Part shown: positions 8,122-18,966 of the stretch, in pieces
Layout of the letters: every line of letters starts with the position of its first letter
How positions within the stretch are numbered: position 1 is the first letter of the stretch
Assembly: GCA_019636815.1 (NCBI GenBank)
Contig: JAHBWT010000008.1
Coordinates: 20,426 to 84,425, forward strand
Direction of reading: 5' to 3'
Origin: Nitrospira sp.
GTDB lineage: Bacteria; Nitrospirota; Nitrospiria; Nitrospirales; Nitrospiraceae
DNA length: 64,000 bases
Notes under the pieces: model-generated
Told to the model about the DNA's origin: nothing
What the model saw: only the letters and a program-made list of their open reading frames with translations
Databases searched by the model: none
Position numbers and translations under genes: made by a program

Positions 8122-9486
8122 CTAGTCTTTCTGTTGCTTGAGCAGCCGAGCGAGATAGGTTCGTTGGAGCTTGAGCGACTCCGCGGCCTTCGTTTGGTTT
8201 CCGTCGGCACGTTCCATCGCACGGGCGATGATGTAGCGGCTATGGTGCTCCATCGATTCGTGGTAGGACAAGTCCAGATAAGGCAGTGGGGCACCTTCTC
8301 GTTGACGGAGGCCGGCGTCATCCGCCATGAGCGCCAACATATCAGGCTCGATCGTATCTTTGGGGCTCAAGACGACGGCGCGGGCGATCACATTGTCCAG
8401 CTCTCGAATATTCCCCGGCCATGGGTAACGGGTGAGGGCATCGAGTGCGGAAGGGCTGAGGGCCATACCGGGTCGCTTTGCGTCCCGCGTGTGGCGATCG
8501 AGGAAGAACTGCGCAAGAGCCGGGACGTCGCCTTGTCGCTCACGAAGCGGCGGCAACGTCAGCGTGACGACATTCAGCCGAAAGTAAAGATCTTCTCGGA
8601 ACTGTCCCGCCTTCACGGCTTGTCTAAGATCTTTGTTGGTGGCGGCGATGATGCGAATGTTGACGGAAACCGTCTTGGTTCCTCCGACACGCTGGAATTC
8701 CCGGTCTTGCAGAACTCTGAGCAGCTTGGCCTGCAGTGGCAGCGACATGTCACCAATCTCATCGAGGAACACGGTTCCGCCGTCGGCCATCTCCAACTTT
8801 CCCTTCTGTTGGCGATCTGCTCCGGTAAAGGCGCCGCGTTCATGCCCGAATAACTCGTTCTCCAGCAATGTCTCCGTCAAGGCCACGCAATTGATGACAA
8901 TGAGCGGCATGGCGGAACGATAGCTCCATTGATGGATCGATCGTGCGAAGAGTTCTTTCCCGGTTCCGCTTTCACCGAGGAGCAAGACGCTGGCATCCGA
9001 CTTGGCGGCCCGTTGTGCCGCCTCCACGACAGCGCGCACGGATGCGCTGTTTCCGATGATAGAGGCATAACGGCCGTCGACCTCGGAGCGCAGGTAAGCG
9101 ACTTGCCGTCGAAGCGAGTCACGCTCCAAGGCTTTGCGGATGACGATCAGGAGATGCTCATTATCGAGAGGTTTGGTCAGAAAGTCGTATGCCCCTTCTT
9201 TCATCGCTTCCACCGCGGCTTCGATGGACCCATGTGCGGTCATCACAATGACGGGAAGGTGTTCCGACGGCTTCATGTGAGAAAGGCGCTTGAGCACATC
9301 AAGACCCGACAATTTGGGCAGGGTGAGATCCAGGAGAATCAATTGTGGAGATTCGTGAGCGATTTGGTCCAGCGCCTGCTGTCCTTCCGATGCAACGACG
9401 GTGTCGTACCCGGAAGCGTGCAGCCGGTCCTCCAGCATCATGACGATGTCGGCATCGTCGTCCACGATAAGAATCTTCGCGCGCAT
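8122..9486 (-). CDS. Sigma-54-dependent response regulator (NtrC family)
   Basis: The domains in order are a receiver domain (phospho-acceptor Asp near residue 53 in LLDLTLP, switch Lys in LTKPLD), a AAA+ domain with Walker A GESGTGKE (around 170-177), the sigma-54 contact loop GAFTGA (around 217-222) and Walker B VFLDEIGDM, and a Fis-type helix-turn-helix at the C terminus (NQTKAAESLKLQRTYLARLL). It should activate RNA polymerase carrying sigma-54 after phosphorylation. The ATG at 9486 has a GAGGG site nine bases upstream and starts MRAKILIVDDD; the longer in-frame form is unlikely. No histidine kinase is next to it, so partner and targets are unknown. It follows the DUF1015 gene by 32 bases. 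Confidence 0.92.
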   Translation of the reverse strand: MRAKILIVDDDADIVMMLEDRLHASGYDTVVASEGQQALDQIAHESPQLILLDLTLPKLSGLDVLKRLSHMKPSEHLPVIVMTAHGSIEAAVEAMKEGAYDFLTKPLDNEHLLIVIRKALERDSLRRQVAYLRSEVDGRYASIIGNSASVRAVVEAAQRAAKSDASVLLLGESGTGKELFARSIHQWSYRSAMPLIVINCVALTETLLENELFGHERGAFTGADRQQKGKLEMADGGTVFLDEIGDMSLPLQAKLLRVLQDREFQRVGGTKTVSVNIRIIAATNKDLRQAVKAGQFREDLYFRLNVVTLTLPPLRERQGDVPALAQFFLDRHTRDAKRPGMALSPSALDALTRYPWPGNIRELDNVIARAVVLSPKDTIEPDMLALMADDAGLRQREGAPLPYLDLSYHESMEHHSRYIIARAMERADGNQTKAAESLKLQRTYLARLLKQQKD

Positions 9487-9518
9487 TACGATAACCCTCG
9501 GTCGATGGTCATCAGCAT

Positions 9519-10841
9519 TCAACCGTTCATGACATTGAGGACAAGACCCGTTAGCGGCTTCGGGTAGAAATAGGTTGATTTATGCGGCATGCGTTCACCC
9601 GCAGCTGCCACAGCTTGGACTTCACTGACTTTCGTGGCATTGAGTAGAAAAGCACCGGTCCCGGTTCCTCGGGCCACCCAGTCGAGCGCTTCATGGTCGT
9701 CTTTGGTATAGAGGATGGCTTCTTGTTCCTGTTGCGTCGGGCAGAGCTTTGTCACGATCAGTTGTTGCAGCAGAGAGACGTCGAGTTTGGCACGAGGGGA
9801 TACTTGGCCGGAGGGGCGATAGGCCGGCTTCAACGTGAGCAGGATGTAGGTGTCGGCCCCCTGCCGAATCAGTCCGAATACCGGAACGTGTCGGCCTTCT
9901 GTTCTCAAGGCGGTCAAGAACTGCTGGCGGACCTGAGCCTGAGTTGACGGGGAAAAAGGGAATTCTCGGAAGTCGAATACGTCTCCGAGCAGCTGTGTGA
10001 TCTGATCAAAAGGCGGCAGTGCGGTGGTCGCCACTCGATGCGTCGGCAATACCGTCAATCCCGGATCTTCAAGCGGAGTGAGCAGCATCAAGACCGAGTC
10101 ATATGGCTGTGGTCCGGTCGGAGAGCCCGGCTGTTGTCGACGGAGCTTTTGATAGTTCAACGCGGTTTCGTAGCGATGATGACCGTCCGCGATGAACAGC
10201 GGTTTGCTTTGCATCAGGTCGGTGATGTGTTTCAAGACGGTCGCATCGGTCACAGCCCAGAGGCATTCGCGACAGCCTGCATCATCCTGAAAGTCATACT
10301 GCGGAGGTTTACCTTTTGTCTCCGTTTCAAGCAGCCGGATGATGGCGCCGGCGGGATCGGAATAGAGAGACCAGATCGGGCTGAAGTTCGCGCGGCAGGC
10401 TTCGAGGAGGTTCAACCGATCGGTCTTTGCCGCGGCACGTGTGTTCTCGTGCGGATAGATATGTCCGGAGTCCAGTGCCTCCAGTTTGGCCAAGGCCAGG
10501 AATCCTCGGAGCACTTTGCTCGGTGCACCAGGTGCCGAGTACGGCGGACGGTACTCAATCGTGTGATGGTAGATGGCAGGTTGCGCGTCTCGCTTGAGGA
10601 TTCCCTCTTTGATCCATGATTGAAGGGCCGCGGCTGCGCGGGTATATCGGTTATGGGCCGGGCTGTCACCGGTCTGTTCCAGCCCCAACTCCATACGGAT
10701 GATGTTGTGAGGATGGCGATCGTGAAGCTGTTGTTGTCCTTCCGCATCGATGATGTCGTACGGCGGAGCCACGACATCCTTGATGGAGCCCACAATGGCC
10801 TGGTCGTACCGCATACCCTGGAACGGAAAAATCTGTGACAT
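9519..10841 (-). CDS. DUF1015 family protein
   Basis: A 440-residue soluble protein typical of DUF1015: the N terminus runs FPFQGMRYD then VVAPPYDII, the middle has LFIADGHHRYETAL (around 215-228), and the end region has the TKDDHEAL stretch. These are the most conserved blocks of the family, whose biochemical function is not established. The ATG at 10841 has an AGAGG site six bases before it; a TTG two codons upstream is less likely. It is probably co-transcribed with the NtrC-type regulator downstream. The gene is widespread in anaerobes and Nitrospira-like bacteria, often beside metabolic genes, so a housekeeping role is plausible. Confidence 0.85.
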   Translation of the reverse strand: MSQIFPFQGMRYDQAIVGSIKDVVAPPYDIIDAEGQQQLHDRHPHNIIRMELGLEQTGDSPAHNRYTRAAAALQSWIKEGILKRDAQPAIYHHTIEYRPPYSAPGAPSKVLRGFLALAKLEALDSGHIYPHENTRAAAKTDRLNLLEACRANFSPIWSLYSDPAGAIIRLLETETKGKPPQYDFQDDAGCRECLWAVTDATVLKHITDLMQSKPLFIADGHHRYETALNYQKLRRQQPGSPTGPQPYDSVLMLLTPLEDPGLTVLPTHRVATTALPPFDQITQLLGDVFDFREFPFSPSTQAQVRQQFLTALRTEGRHVPVFGLIRQGADTYILLTLKPAYRPSGQVSPRAKLDVSLLQQLIVTKLCPTQQEQEAILYTKDDHEALDWVARGTGTGAFLLNATKVSEVQAVAAAGERMPHKSTYFYPKPLTGLVLNVMNG

Positions 10842-10967
10842 GAACAACCTCTTGGCGGTGTCGTGACAGTGACGACGGTTTGATGGTTACAGGAGAGGAC
10901 GGGGTCCTTTCGCTCTACGCCGCGCCGCTTCCACGGCTCAGCGTCTTACCGGTTGGCGGGAAAACAC

Positions 10968-11972
10968 TTACCGGTCGCGGGTAATCATGTAATCAGCGGT
11001 CACCGACAACGCACGCCGCGGCGTACTATCGTCGAACTGATCGAGCTCATGCTTGGCGGCCACAATGTAGGCCTTGGCCCGATCCATGGCATAGACGATC
11101 GACCCGAACTCCCCCATGAGGAACAAAATGCGCTCCAAGTCGGCGGTGCTGAGCGTCCGGGTCTCCATTCGATCTTTGATCATTTGTCGGTCCTGCTCCG
11201 AGCAATGTTGCAGCAGATGAAGGAGCGGCAACGTGGCTTTGCCTTGCCGGAGGTCTTGTCCGATCGTTTTCCCCAGTGATTCGCCGTTCGCGATGTAATC
11301 CAGAGTGTCGTCGGCAACCTGGAATGCAATACCCAGGTATTGGCCAAAACGGAACAGGGCTTGCTGTTGGGTCTCAGTGGCGTCGGCTAGAATGGCCCCC
11401 ATCTGGCAGGCCGCGGCGATCAGTCCGGCGGTTTTGTGTTCGACGATCTTAATGTAATCGATTTCCGGCATCGCGGGATTACCGTTGTAGTACAGCTGAA
11501 GGACTTCGCCTTCGGCCATTTTATTGCAGGCTTCAGCGATCACTTCGTTGATTCCCTGGCTCTGAAACTCGACGACATTACACATGGCCTTGGTGTAGAG
11601 AAAATCGCCGACCAGAATGCTGATCTGATTTCCCCACACCTTCCGAGCCGTTCTTCTGCCCCTCCGCAGATCGGCCTCGTCCACGACATCGTCGTGTAAC
11701 AGGGTGGCCGTGTGGATGTATTCCACAATGCTGCCGAGTTGATAGTGTTCAACGCCAGGATACCCGCAGAGGCGGGCTGATAAGAGTAAGAGCAGAGGCC
11801 TGATGCGCTTGCCACCGCCGCTCAGAATGTGGGCGGCCACGGTATTGACCAGGGTGACGCTGGAGTCGAGGTTTTTCCGCACCCGGTCCTCCAGCCCGTC
11901 CAGCTCACTACGGTAGGCGTCCCACACGTCAGACATGCTCTGTGGGGTTACGATGACTGGACCTTGCGCCAT
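10968..11972 (-). CDS. ispB: Trans-polyprenyl diphosphate synthase
   Basis: This enzyme elongates allylic diphosphates with isopentenyl diphosphate to make the quinone side chain. Both aspartate-rich motifs are present: DDVVD (residues 94-98) and DDTLD (221-225), plus GGGKRIRP (52-59) near the N terminus and the QDLRQGKATLP helix after the second motif. Length 334 fits the octaprenyl class (IspB). No large residue pattern lets me set the chain length exactly. The gene stands alone on the minus strand with 120 bases of unassigned sequence before the DUF1015 gene. Membrane quinone supply would matter for the electron transport seen elsewhere in the window. Confidence 0.9.
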   Translation of the reverse strand: MAQGPVIVTPQSMSDVWDAYRSELDGLEDRVRKNLDSSVTLVNTVAAHILSGGGKRIRPLLLLLSARLCGYPGVEHYQLGSIVEYIHTATLLHDDVVDEADLRRGRRTARKVWGNQISILVGDFLYTKAMCNVVEFQSQGINEVIAEACNKMAEGEVLQLYYNGNPAMPEIDYIKIVEHKTAGLIAAACQMGAILADATETQQQALFRFGQYLGIAFQVADDTLDYIANGESLGKTIGQDLRQGKATLPLLHLLQHCSEQDRQMIKDRMETRTLSTADLERILFLMGEFGSIVYAMDRAKAYIVAAKHELDQFDDSTPRRALSVTADYMITRDR

Positions 11973-12194
11973 GCGGCGGATGGTATGGCAGCCGGGGAAA
12001 TAAAGTCAAGCAAATGAAAGGGGTATAGGCCCATTGTCACCTTGACAGAGGAATGAGCCTTCCAGTAAGTTTCGAGCGTGGTAATTAGCTGAGGTCCAGC
12101 CTGCGGACGATGGGGTTAATCCACTCCAGGATTCTTGCTCGCGCTCAACTCCATCCGATAGGGAAAATCTCAATATTCTCATGAGAGTAGGTAA

Positions 12195-15100
12195 ATGAAT
12201 ACTCCAGGTTTCCCCAGCCAACAAGGTCTCTATGATCCTCGGCATGAGAAAGATTCGTGCGGGATCGGTTTTGTGGTCAATATCAAGGGGAAGAAGTCCC
12301 ATGACATTGTCCGTAAAGGACTTCAGATTCTAGAGAATCTGACCCACCGCGGGGCGCAGGGAGCCGATCCCTGTACGGGAGATGGTGCCGGGATCTTGTT
12401 GCAGATGCCGCACACCTTTTTCAAACGGGTTGCAGGGGATGCCGGTGTGTCATTACCGGAGGTCGGCGAGTATGGGGTTGGGCAGTTATTCCTGCCACCG
12501 AATGCAGAGTCCCGACGACTCTGCGAAAAGTTGTTTACCGAGATCATCAGTGAAGAAGGTCTCCAGTTGCTCGGATGGCGCGATGTGCCGGTTAAAAGCG
12601 ACAGTATCGGCGTGCAAGCGCGAAAGACCGAGCCGTTCATGCGGCAAATTTTCATCGCGCGCGACGCGCTCAACGAGACTCAGTTTGAACGAAAACTCTA
12701 CGTGATCCGAAAGCGAGTGGAAAAGGCCATTCTCGAATCGGCCATTCAGGGGCGAGAGCACTTTTACGTCCCCAGTTTATCGGCCCACACGATCGTCTAC
12801 AAAGGTCTGCTCTTACCGCATCAAATGGCCGCGTATTATCAGGATCTTACCGATGAACGAATGGTGAGTGCCCTGGCGTTGGTGCACTCCCGCTTCAGCA
12901 CGAATACCTTTCCGACCTGGCCGTTGGCTCACCCCTATCGGTACGTCTGCCACAATGGCGAGATCAATACGCTGAAGGGGAACGTCAATTGGATGAAGGC
13001 TCGACAAGGCCGCCTCCATTCCGATCTGTTCGGCAAGGATATGGAGAAACTGTTCCCGATCGTGACCGAGGATCAAAGCGACTCGGCCTGCCTGGACAAT
13101 ACCCTCGAGTTTCTTCTTCTTGGGGGCCGGTCATTACCGCATGCCATGATGATGTTGATTCCGGAACCATGGGTAGCGAATTCGCAGATGGATTTGGATC
13201 GCCGGGGCTTTTACCAATATCACGCGGCGATGATGGAGCCGTGGGACGGGCCGGCAGCGGTCTGCTTTACCGACGGCAAGATGATCGGGGCGACCTTGGA
13301 TCGTAACGGACTCCGTCCCTGCCGCTATCAAGTGATGGCGGATGAAACGGTGGTGCTGGCCTCGGAGGCTGGGGTGTTACCGGTTCCGGCCAAGGAAATC
13401 CGGATGAAGGGTCGGCTCATGCCCGGGCGGATGTTCCTCGTCGATACCGTTCAAGGCCGGATCATCGACGATGAAGAGATCAAGACCGATATGGCGAAGC
13501 GGAAACCGTACCGCAGTTGGGTGACCCAGTACGGAGTTTCCCTCGATGAACTGCCCGAACCATTGAATGTCCCGCAGCCGGATCATCCGACGATCAGGCA
13601 GCGGCAGCAGGCCTTCGGCTACACCGTCGAAGAGCTCAAGATGGTCATCTCCCCCATGATCGTCAATGGCGAGGAGCCGATCTCCTCGATGGGTACCGAT
13701 ACCCCCTTGGCGGTGTTGTCAGATCGACCGCAGCTCTTGTTTAAGTACTTCAAGCAGCTGTTCGCTCAAGTCACCAACCCGCCGATCGATCCGATTCGCG
13801 AGCAGCTCGTGATGTCGCTGGTCACAAACATCGGGCCGAAACCTAATCTGATGGATGAGTCGCCGGAGTCTTGCCGTCGTATTAAGGTCCAACAGCCGAT
13901 TTTGACTAACGCGGATCTGCAAAAGATCCGCGGGATACCCGATCCTCATTTCATGGGCAAGACCCTCCGCATGTTGTTTCGCGTAGCCGAAGGCGCCGAT
14001 GGCCTGGGAGCCGCGGTCGATGAGCTGTGCCGAGAGGCTTCACTCGCGATCAAGGAGGGGTACAAGTTTTTAATTCTCAGCGATCGCGGGGTAGATGAAG
14101 CCTGGGCCCCGATTCCGAGCCTCCTCGGTATCTCGGCCGTGCATCATCATCTGGTGCGGGAATGCACGAGGACGGAGGTCGGGTTAATCCTCGAAACCGG
14201 GGAACCGCGAGATGTGCACCAATTTGCGTGCTTGATCGGCTACGGCGCCGGCACGATCAATCCGTATCTCGTGTTCGAAACGCTCGTTGATATGGAGCGT
14301 GATGGGTATCTTCCCGAGGGACTCGATGCGCAAACAGCGGAGGGCAAGTTTATCAAGGCCATCAATAAGGGCTTGCTCAAGATCTTTTCCAAGATGGGCA
14401 TCTCGACCGTGCAATCCTATTGCGGCGCGCAGATTTTCGAGGCGATCGGGTTGAATCACGAGCTCATCGATCGATACTTCACGGGCACGGCGTCACGCGT
14501 CGAAGGAGTCGGGATTCGAGAAATCGGTGAAGAGACATTGCGCCGACATCGCACGGCCTACGAGCCGGCCGCGATCCGACAACTGGAGTTCGGCGGAGAA
14601 GTCCACTACCGTATCCAGAGCGAACATCACAATTGGAATCCGGACACGATCTATAAGCTGCAACATGCCAGCCGTGCCAACGACGCGAAGACCTATGGGG
14701 AGTTCGCTCAACTTGTCAATGATGAGAGTCAACGACGCTCGAACCTGCGTGGGTTGCTCGAGTTTAAGTTCGCGTCTCAGCCGATTCCCATCGAAGAGGT
14801 GGAACCTGCCAAGGAAATCGTCAAGCGCTTCAACACGGGCGCGATGTCGTTCGGATCCATCAGCAAAGAAGCGCATGAGACGCTTGCGATCGCCATGAAT
14901 CGACTTGGGGGCAAGAGCAACACGGGAGAAGGGGGGGAGGATCCTGAGCGCTTCAAACCCATGTCAAACGGCGACTCGAAGAACAGCTATATTAAGCAAG
15001 TGGCGTCGGCCAGATTCGGCGTGACTGCGCACTACCTGGTGAATGCCCGTGAATTGCAAATCAAGATGGCGCAGGGTGCGAAACCCGGCGAGGGCGGGCA

Positions 15101-16712
15101 GTTGCCCGGGCACAAGGTCGACGAACAGATCGCGCGCTTCCGATATTCCACGCCGGGCGTGCCGCTGATTTCACCTCCGCCGCATCATGATATCTATTCC
15201 ATCGAAGATCTGGCCCAATTGATCTTCGACCTGAAGAACTCGAATCCGGAAGCCGGTGTCTCGGTCAAGCTTGTGGCCGAGGTCGGTGTCGGGACGGTCG
15301 CCGCCGGCGTCGCCAAGGCGCACGCGGACAAGGTGCTGATCAGCGGGGATTCAGGCGGCACCGGAGCCTCCCCATTGTCGTCGATCAAGTATGCCGGTAT
15401 TCCCTGGGAGTTGGGGTTGGCGGAAACGCATCAGACATTGGTGCTGAACGATCTGCGGGGCCGTATCCGTGTTGAAACGGACGGGCAGATGAAGACGGGC
15501 CGTGACGTGGTGATTGCCACACTGCTCGGCGCAGAAGAGTACGGGTTTGCGACGGCGCCGCTCATCGTCGAAGGCTGCATCATGATGCGAAAGTGCCATC
15601 TCAATACCTGCCCGGTCGGCATCGCGACGCAAGATCCCGAGCTCCGAAAGAAATTCAATGGCAAACCGGAACACATCGTCAACTACCTGTTCTTTGTCGC
15701 CGAGGAAGCCAGGCAACTCATGGCGAAGCTGGGGTTCAAGACGATCAATGAGATGGTGGGCCGCGTTGATATGCTCAAAATCACCAAGGCGGTCGATCAC
15801 TGGAAGGCCAAGGGATTGGATCTCTCGCCGCTGTTGGCCATGCCTGATGTCGGGCCGCACGTGGCCCGGTATTGCGTGCAGAAGCAGGACCATGGCCTCG
15901 ACCACATCCTTGATAATGAACTGGTGGAGCGGTGTCGCCCGGCGATCGAGAAGGGTGAGAAGGTGACGATCGACCTGCCGATTCGCAACGTGAATCGGAC
16001 GACGGGCACGGTACTGTCGAGCAAAATAGCTAAGAAATACGGCCTCGAAGGGCTTCCGGAAGATACGATCTCGATCAAGTTCAATGGGTCGGCGGGGCAA
16101 TCCTTTGGCGCGTTCCTCGCGCGAGGAATCACGCTGACGTTGGAAGGGGAGTCGAACGACTACATCGGCAAGGGGCTCTCCGGTGGAAAGATCATCGTCT
16201 ATCCGCCGAAGGATGCGCTGTACGATCCGGCGGAAACCATTTTGATCGGCAATACCTCGCTCTATGGCGCGACGCAGGGCGAAGCGTACTTCTACGGCCG
16301 CGCGGGTGAGCGCTTTGCGGTTCGGAACAGCGGAGCACAGACTGTCGTGGAAGGGACGGGCGACCACGGGTGTGAATACATGACGGGCGGCGTGGTCGTG
16401 GTGCTCGGCAGGACAGGCCGTAACTTTGCGGCGGGCATGTCCGGCGGCGTGGCGTTCGTGCTCGACGATCAGGGCAAGTCTGAAACTCGCTGCAATACCG
16501 GTATGGTGGAATTGGAAGCGGTCGTTACAAAGGAAGACAAGCAGCTTCTCCATGATCTGATCACGAAGCACTTCATGTATACCGGGAGCCGGAAGGCGAA
16601 GCAGGTTCTCGATACGTTTGAAGTCACCGTGCCAAAATTCGTGAAGGTGATGCCGGTGGATTACAAACGCGTTCTGGAAGAACGAAAACGAAAAGCGAGT
16701 GCGGTGCATTAA
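12195..16712 (+). CDS. gltB: Glutamate synthase large subunit
   Basis: GltB moves the amide nitrogen of glutamine onto 2-oxoglutarate, giving two glutamates. The class II glutaminase nucleophile is Cys22 in KDSCGIGF after a short propeptide. The central and FMN-binding synthase domains follow ([12 protein letters not shown] near 913, [12 protein letters not shown] near 1047), then the 3Fe-4S cysteines in [12 protein letters not shown] (about 1127-1138), then the C-terminal GXGXG beta-helix domain ([17 protein letters not shown]). Length 1505 is standard. The stop overlaps the gltD ATG by one base, so subunits are translationally coupled. Upstream, TTGACA at 12042 with TAAGTT 18 bases on is a weak promoter candidate. 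This is the main ammonium-assimilating route visible here. Confidence 0.97.
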   Translation: MNTPGFPSQQGLYDPRHEKDSCGIGFVVNIKGKKSHDIVRKGLQILENLTHRGAQGADPCTGDGAGILLQMPHTFFKRVAGDAGVSLPEVGEYGVGQLFLPPNAESRRLCEKLFTEIISEEGLQLLGWRDVPVKSDSIGVQARKTEPFMRQIFIARDALNETQFERKLYVIRKRVEKAILESAIQGREHFYVPSLSAHTIVYKGLLLPHQMAAYYQDLTDERMVSALALVHSRFSTNTFPTWPLAHPYRYVCHNGEINTLKGNVNWMKARQGRLHSDLFGKDMEKLFPIVTEDQSDSACLDNTLEFLLLGGRSLPHAMMMLIPEPWVANSQMDLDRRGFYQYHAAMMEPWDGPAAVCFTDGKMIGATLDRNGLRPCRYQVMADETVVLASEAGVLPVPAKEIRMKGRLMPGRMFLVDTVQGRIIDDEEIKTDMAKRKPYRSWVTQYGVSLDELPEPLNVPQPDHPTIRQRQQAFGYTVEELKMVISPMIVNGEEPISSMGTDTPLAVLSDRPQLLFKYFKQLFAQVTNPPIDPIREQLVMSLVTNIGPKPNLMDESPESCRRIKVQQPILTNADLQKIRGIPDPHFMGKTLRMLFRVAEGADGLGAAVDELCREASLAIKEGYKFLILSDRGVDEAWAPIPSLLGISAVHHHLVRECTRTEVGLILETGEPRDVHQFACLIGYGAGTINPYLVFETLVDMERDGYLPEGLDAQTAEGKFIKAINKGLLKIFSKMGISTVQSYCGAQIFEAIGLNHELIDRYFTGTASRVEGVGIREIGEETLRRHRTAYEPAAIRQLEFGGEVHYRIQSEHHNWNPDTIYKLQHASRANDAKTYGEFAQLVNDESQRRSNLRGLLEFKFASQPIPIEEVEPAKEIVKRFNTGAMSFGSISKEAHETLAIAMNRLGGKSNTGEGGEDPERFKPMSNGDSKNSYIKQVASARFGVTAHYLVNARELQIKMAQGAKPGEGGQLPGHKVDEQIARFRYSTPGVPLISPPPHHDIYSIEDLAQLIFDLKNSNPEAGVSVKLVAEVGVGTVAAGVAKAHADKVLISGDSGGTGASPLSSIKYAGIPWELGLAETHQTLVLNDLRGRIRVETDGQMKTGRDVVIATLLGAEEYGFATAPLIVEGCIMMRKCHLNTCPVGIATQDPELRKKFNGKPEHIVNYLFFVAEEARQLMAKLGFKTINEMVGRVDMLKITKAVDHWKAKGLDLSPLLAMPDVGPHVARYCVQKQDHGLDHILDNELVERCRPAIEKGEKVTIDLPIRNVNRTTGTVLSSKIAKKYGLEGLPEDTISIKFNGSAGQSFGAFLARGITLTLEGESNDYIGKGLSGGKIIVYPPKDALYDPAETILIGNTSLYGATQGEAYFYGRAGERFAVRNSGAQTVVEGTGDHGCEYMTGGVVVVLGRTGRNFAAGMSGGVAFVLDDQGKSETRCNTGMVELEAVVTKEDKQLLHDLITKHFMYTGSRKAKQVLDTFEVTVPKFVKVMPVDYKRVLEERKRKASAVH

Positions 16713-18148
16713 TGGGTGATCCTAAGGGTTTCCTGAAATACTCCCGAGAAGGCCCGAAGCGAAAGCCGATCGAGTTGCGCGTGCTCGATTGGAAAGAGAT
16801 GTACGAGCCCATCTCGGAGGAGAAACTGAAGACTCAAGGCGCACGCTGCATGGATTGCGGCGTGCCGTTTTGCCAAGGCAGCACGGGTTGTCCTGTGGTC
16901 AATCTCATCCCTGAGTGGAACGATCTCGTCTATCGCGGCCGCTGGAAAGATGCCCTCAAAGCATTGCACACGACGAATAACTTTCCTGAATTCACGGGCC
17001 GGCTCTGTCCGGCACCATGCGAAGGGGCCTGCGTCCTCGGTATCAATGAAGATCCGGTCTCCATCCGCATCCTCGAATGGAACATTGTCGATCGCGGTTT
17101 CAACGACGGATTCGTCACGCCGATTCTGCCGGTCGTCAAGACGGGGAAAACTGTCGCGATCGTCGGTTCCGGTCCGGCAGGTTTGGCTGCCGCACAACAA
17201 CTGGCTCGCGCCGGCCATGAGGTCACGGTCTTCGAAAAATCCGATCGGATCGGCGGCCTTCTGCGCTACGGCATTCCCGACTTCAAAATGGAGAAGTGGG
17301 TGATCGATCGCCGATTGGAACAGATGAAAGCCGAAGGTGTGAAGTTCGAGACGGGAGTGACGGTCGGCAAGGATATCGCCGGTGAACAATTACGCAGGCA
17401 GTTCGATGCGGTGGGATTGACGCTTGGTGCCGAGCAGGCTCGCGAGCTGCCGATCCCCGGCCGTGAGCTGAAGGGCGTGCATCTGGCGATGGCATATCTC
17501 ACTCAACAGAACAAGCGCACCGCCGGCATTCCGGTCACCGAGGAGCCGATCACCGCAAAGGGCAAGCGGGTGGTCATCATCGGCGGCGGCGATACGGGGT
17601 CCGACTGCCTCGGCACCGCGCATCGTCAAGGTTGTGTGGAGGCGCATCAATTCGAGCTATTGCCGGAACCGCCGCCCGAGCGGGCCTCATCCACGCCCTG
17701 GCCGCTCTGGCCGATGCAGTTGCGTACCTCTCACGCCCACGAAGAAGGCTGCGACCGGCAATGGAGTGTGTCGACGACGAAGTTTTCCGGCCACAATGGA
17801 CATGTCACGAAGCTGCACGCGCATCGGGTGATGTTTGAAAACGGCAAGTTCACGGCTGTTCCTAACACCGAGTTCGAGATGAATGCTGATCTGGTGTTGC
17901 TCGCCATGGGGTTCACCGGTCCGATCAAGAACGGCCTGCTCGATGATCTGGGTGTGAAATATGACGCGCGCGGAGCCGTGGCCGTCGACCAAAACTTCAT
18001 GACCAATCTCGACGGCGTCTTCGCCGGTGGCGATACCAAACGCGGCGCCTCGCTCATCGTCTGGGCCATCGCCGAGGGGCGAAAAATGGCGGCAGGGATC
18101 GATAAGTATTTGCAAGTTGGTAAGTCGGCGAAGAATGCTCGGGCGTAG
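16712..18148 (+). CDS. gltD: Glutamate synthase small subunit
   Basis: GltD takes electrons from NAD(P)H through FAD and two 4Fe-4S clusters to GltB. The N-terminal cysteine clusters are CMDCGVPFCQGSTGC and LCPAPCEGAC, the FAD site is GSGPAGLAAAQQLARAGHEV (around residues 151-170), and the pyridine nucleotide site is IIGGGDTGSDC (around 289-299). Length 478 is standard. The last residues, EGRKMAAGIDKYLQVGKSAK, are mirrored by a diverged second copy about 0.9 kb downstream (18963-19058), so something has been inserted or recombined at this 3' end. Translation is coupled to gltB through the TAATG overlap. Confidence 0.96.
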   Translation: MGDPKGFLKYSREGPKRKPIELRVLDWKEMYEPISEEKLKTQGARCMDCGVPFCQGSTGCPVVNLIPEWNDLVYRGRWKDALKALHTTNNFPEFTGRLCPAPCEGACVLGINEDPVSIRILEWNIVDRGFNDGFVTPILPVVKTGKTVAIVGSGPAGLAAAQQLARAGHEVTVFEKSDRIGGLLRYGIPDFKMEKWVIDRRLEQMKAEGVKFETGVTVGKDIAGEQLRRQFDAVGLTLGAEQARELPIPGRELKGVHLAMAYLTQQNKRTAGIPVTEEPITAKGKRVVIIGGGDTGSDCLGTAHRQGCVEAHQFELLPEPPPERASSTPWPLWPMQLRTSHAHEEGCDRQWSVSTTKFSGHNGHVTKLHAHRVMFENGKFTAVPNTEFEMNADLVLLAMGFTGPIKNGLLDDLGVKYDARGAVAVDQNFMTNLDGVFAGGDTKRGASLIVWAIAEGRKMAAGIDKYLQVGKSAKNARA

Positions 18149-18245
18149 TCGTTGCTGCGGTAAGGGAAACACTCCAATCGGTAGTGTCATCCCCACTGAT
18201 GTCTGAACCGCTGGTATTTCTCTCCGTATTCGCTAGAATAACCGT

Positions 18246-18746
18246 GTGTCCGTCTACGAGCCCATATTCAAAATCTTGAATGCAGCGGGTGTGCGGTATG
18301 TCGTGGTTGGTGGAGTTGCCGCCCTGTTGCATGGGCATGCCCGATTGACGGCGGATGTCGATCTGGCCGTCGATCTTGCGCCACAAGAAGCCCTCAAGAT
18401 GATTCGTGCGTTGGCCGACAACGGCTTTCGCCCCCAAGTTCCTGTACTCGCGGAAATGTTTGCCGACCCGGCGGTTCGCGAAGAGTGGCTGCAGGAAAAG
18501 CATATGCGAGCGTTTTCCCTTGTCGACCATACTAATCCCATGCGTGTAGTCGATCTGTTGTTGCAGCCGGAAGTTCCCTTTGAGGAACTGTTGGCTCGAT
18601 CCCAAAAAGGGGTTGTGGGTGAGACACCTATCAGAATTGCGTCGCTTGACGACCTCATCGCATTGAAACGGTCTGCTGGAAGACCGCAGGATTTGGCAGA
18701 CGTTATGGAACTGGAGGCTATCCGGAACCGAAAGGGCGATCGTTGA
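18246..18746 (+). CDS. MNT/AbiEii-type nucleotidyltransferase
   Basis: This 166-residue protein has the minimal nucleotidyltransferase core: VVVGGVAALLHG (around residues 19-30) followed by a metal-binding DVDLAVD (36-42), then IRIASLDDLIALKRSAGRPQ with the conserved KxxxxRxxD-type end. Proteins like this include the toxin halves of AbiE- and MenT-type toxin-antitoxin systems and DUF6036-like transferases that modify tRNA or proteins. It starts with GTG at 18246 and its stop is one base before the ATG of a 72-residue partner, the layout of a two-gene module. It sits between the real GltD end and a second GltD tail, so it is likely acquired. Whether it is toxic is unknown. Confidence 0.75.
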   Translation: MSVYEPIFKILNAAGVRYVVVGGVAALLHGHARLTADVDLAVDLAPQEALKMIRALADNGFRPQVPVLAEMFADPAVREEWLQEKHMRAFSLVDHTNPMRVVDLLLQPEVPFEELLARSQKGVVGETPIRIASLDDLIALKRSAGRPQDLADVMELEAIRNRKGDR

Positions 18747-18747
18747 T

Positions 18748-18966
18748 ATGGCAGACAAACGTGAGGTGGCCTCAGGGGAGGAACAAACGGAACATTGGGA
18801 CGCTAGTGCTCAAAGTTTGCGTTCGGCTACGATGATGGCGACGCCTACGCAACGGATAGCCTGGTTGGAGGAGGCGCTGCAGCTGGCCTATGCATCAGGG
18901 GCTTTAAAGCCGAGACGGTTTATCAGCAAAGAAGAATGGGATGCGATGGGTTCATCGTCGGAATGA
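18748..18966 (+). CDS. Small partner protein of the nucleotidyltransferase
   Basis: A 72-residue soluble protein with a charged N terminus and the helical stretch TPTQRIAWLEEALQLAY, ending in RRFISKEEWDAM. I do not recognise a named family, but small helical proteins of this look often follow nucleotidyltransferase genes and could be the antitoxin or a substrate-binding partner. The gene begins one base after the stop of its neighbour, so translation is likely coupled. Its last four bases overlap the ATG of the 31-residue GltD-tail fragment. Confidence 0.6.
   Translation: MADKREVASGEEQTEHWDASAQSLRSATMMATPTQRIAWLEEALQLAYASGALKPRRFISKEEWDAMGSSSE

Noticed and set aside
15351..16709. Long minus-strand reading frame of about 450 codons opposite gltB
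   Set aside because: It lies fully antisense to the conserved C-terminal domain of gltB and has no family motifs; it arises from codon bias.
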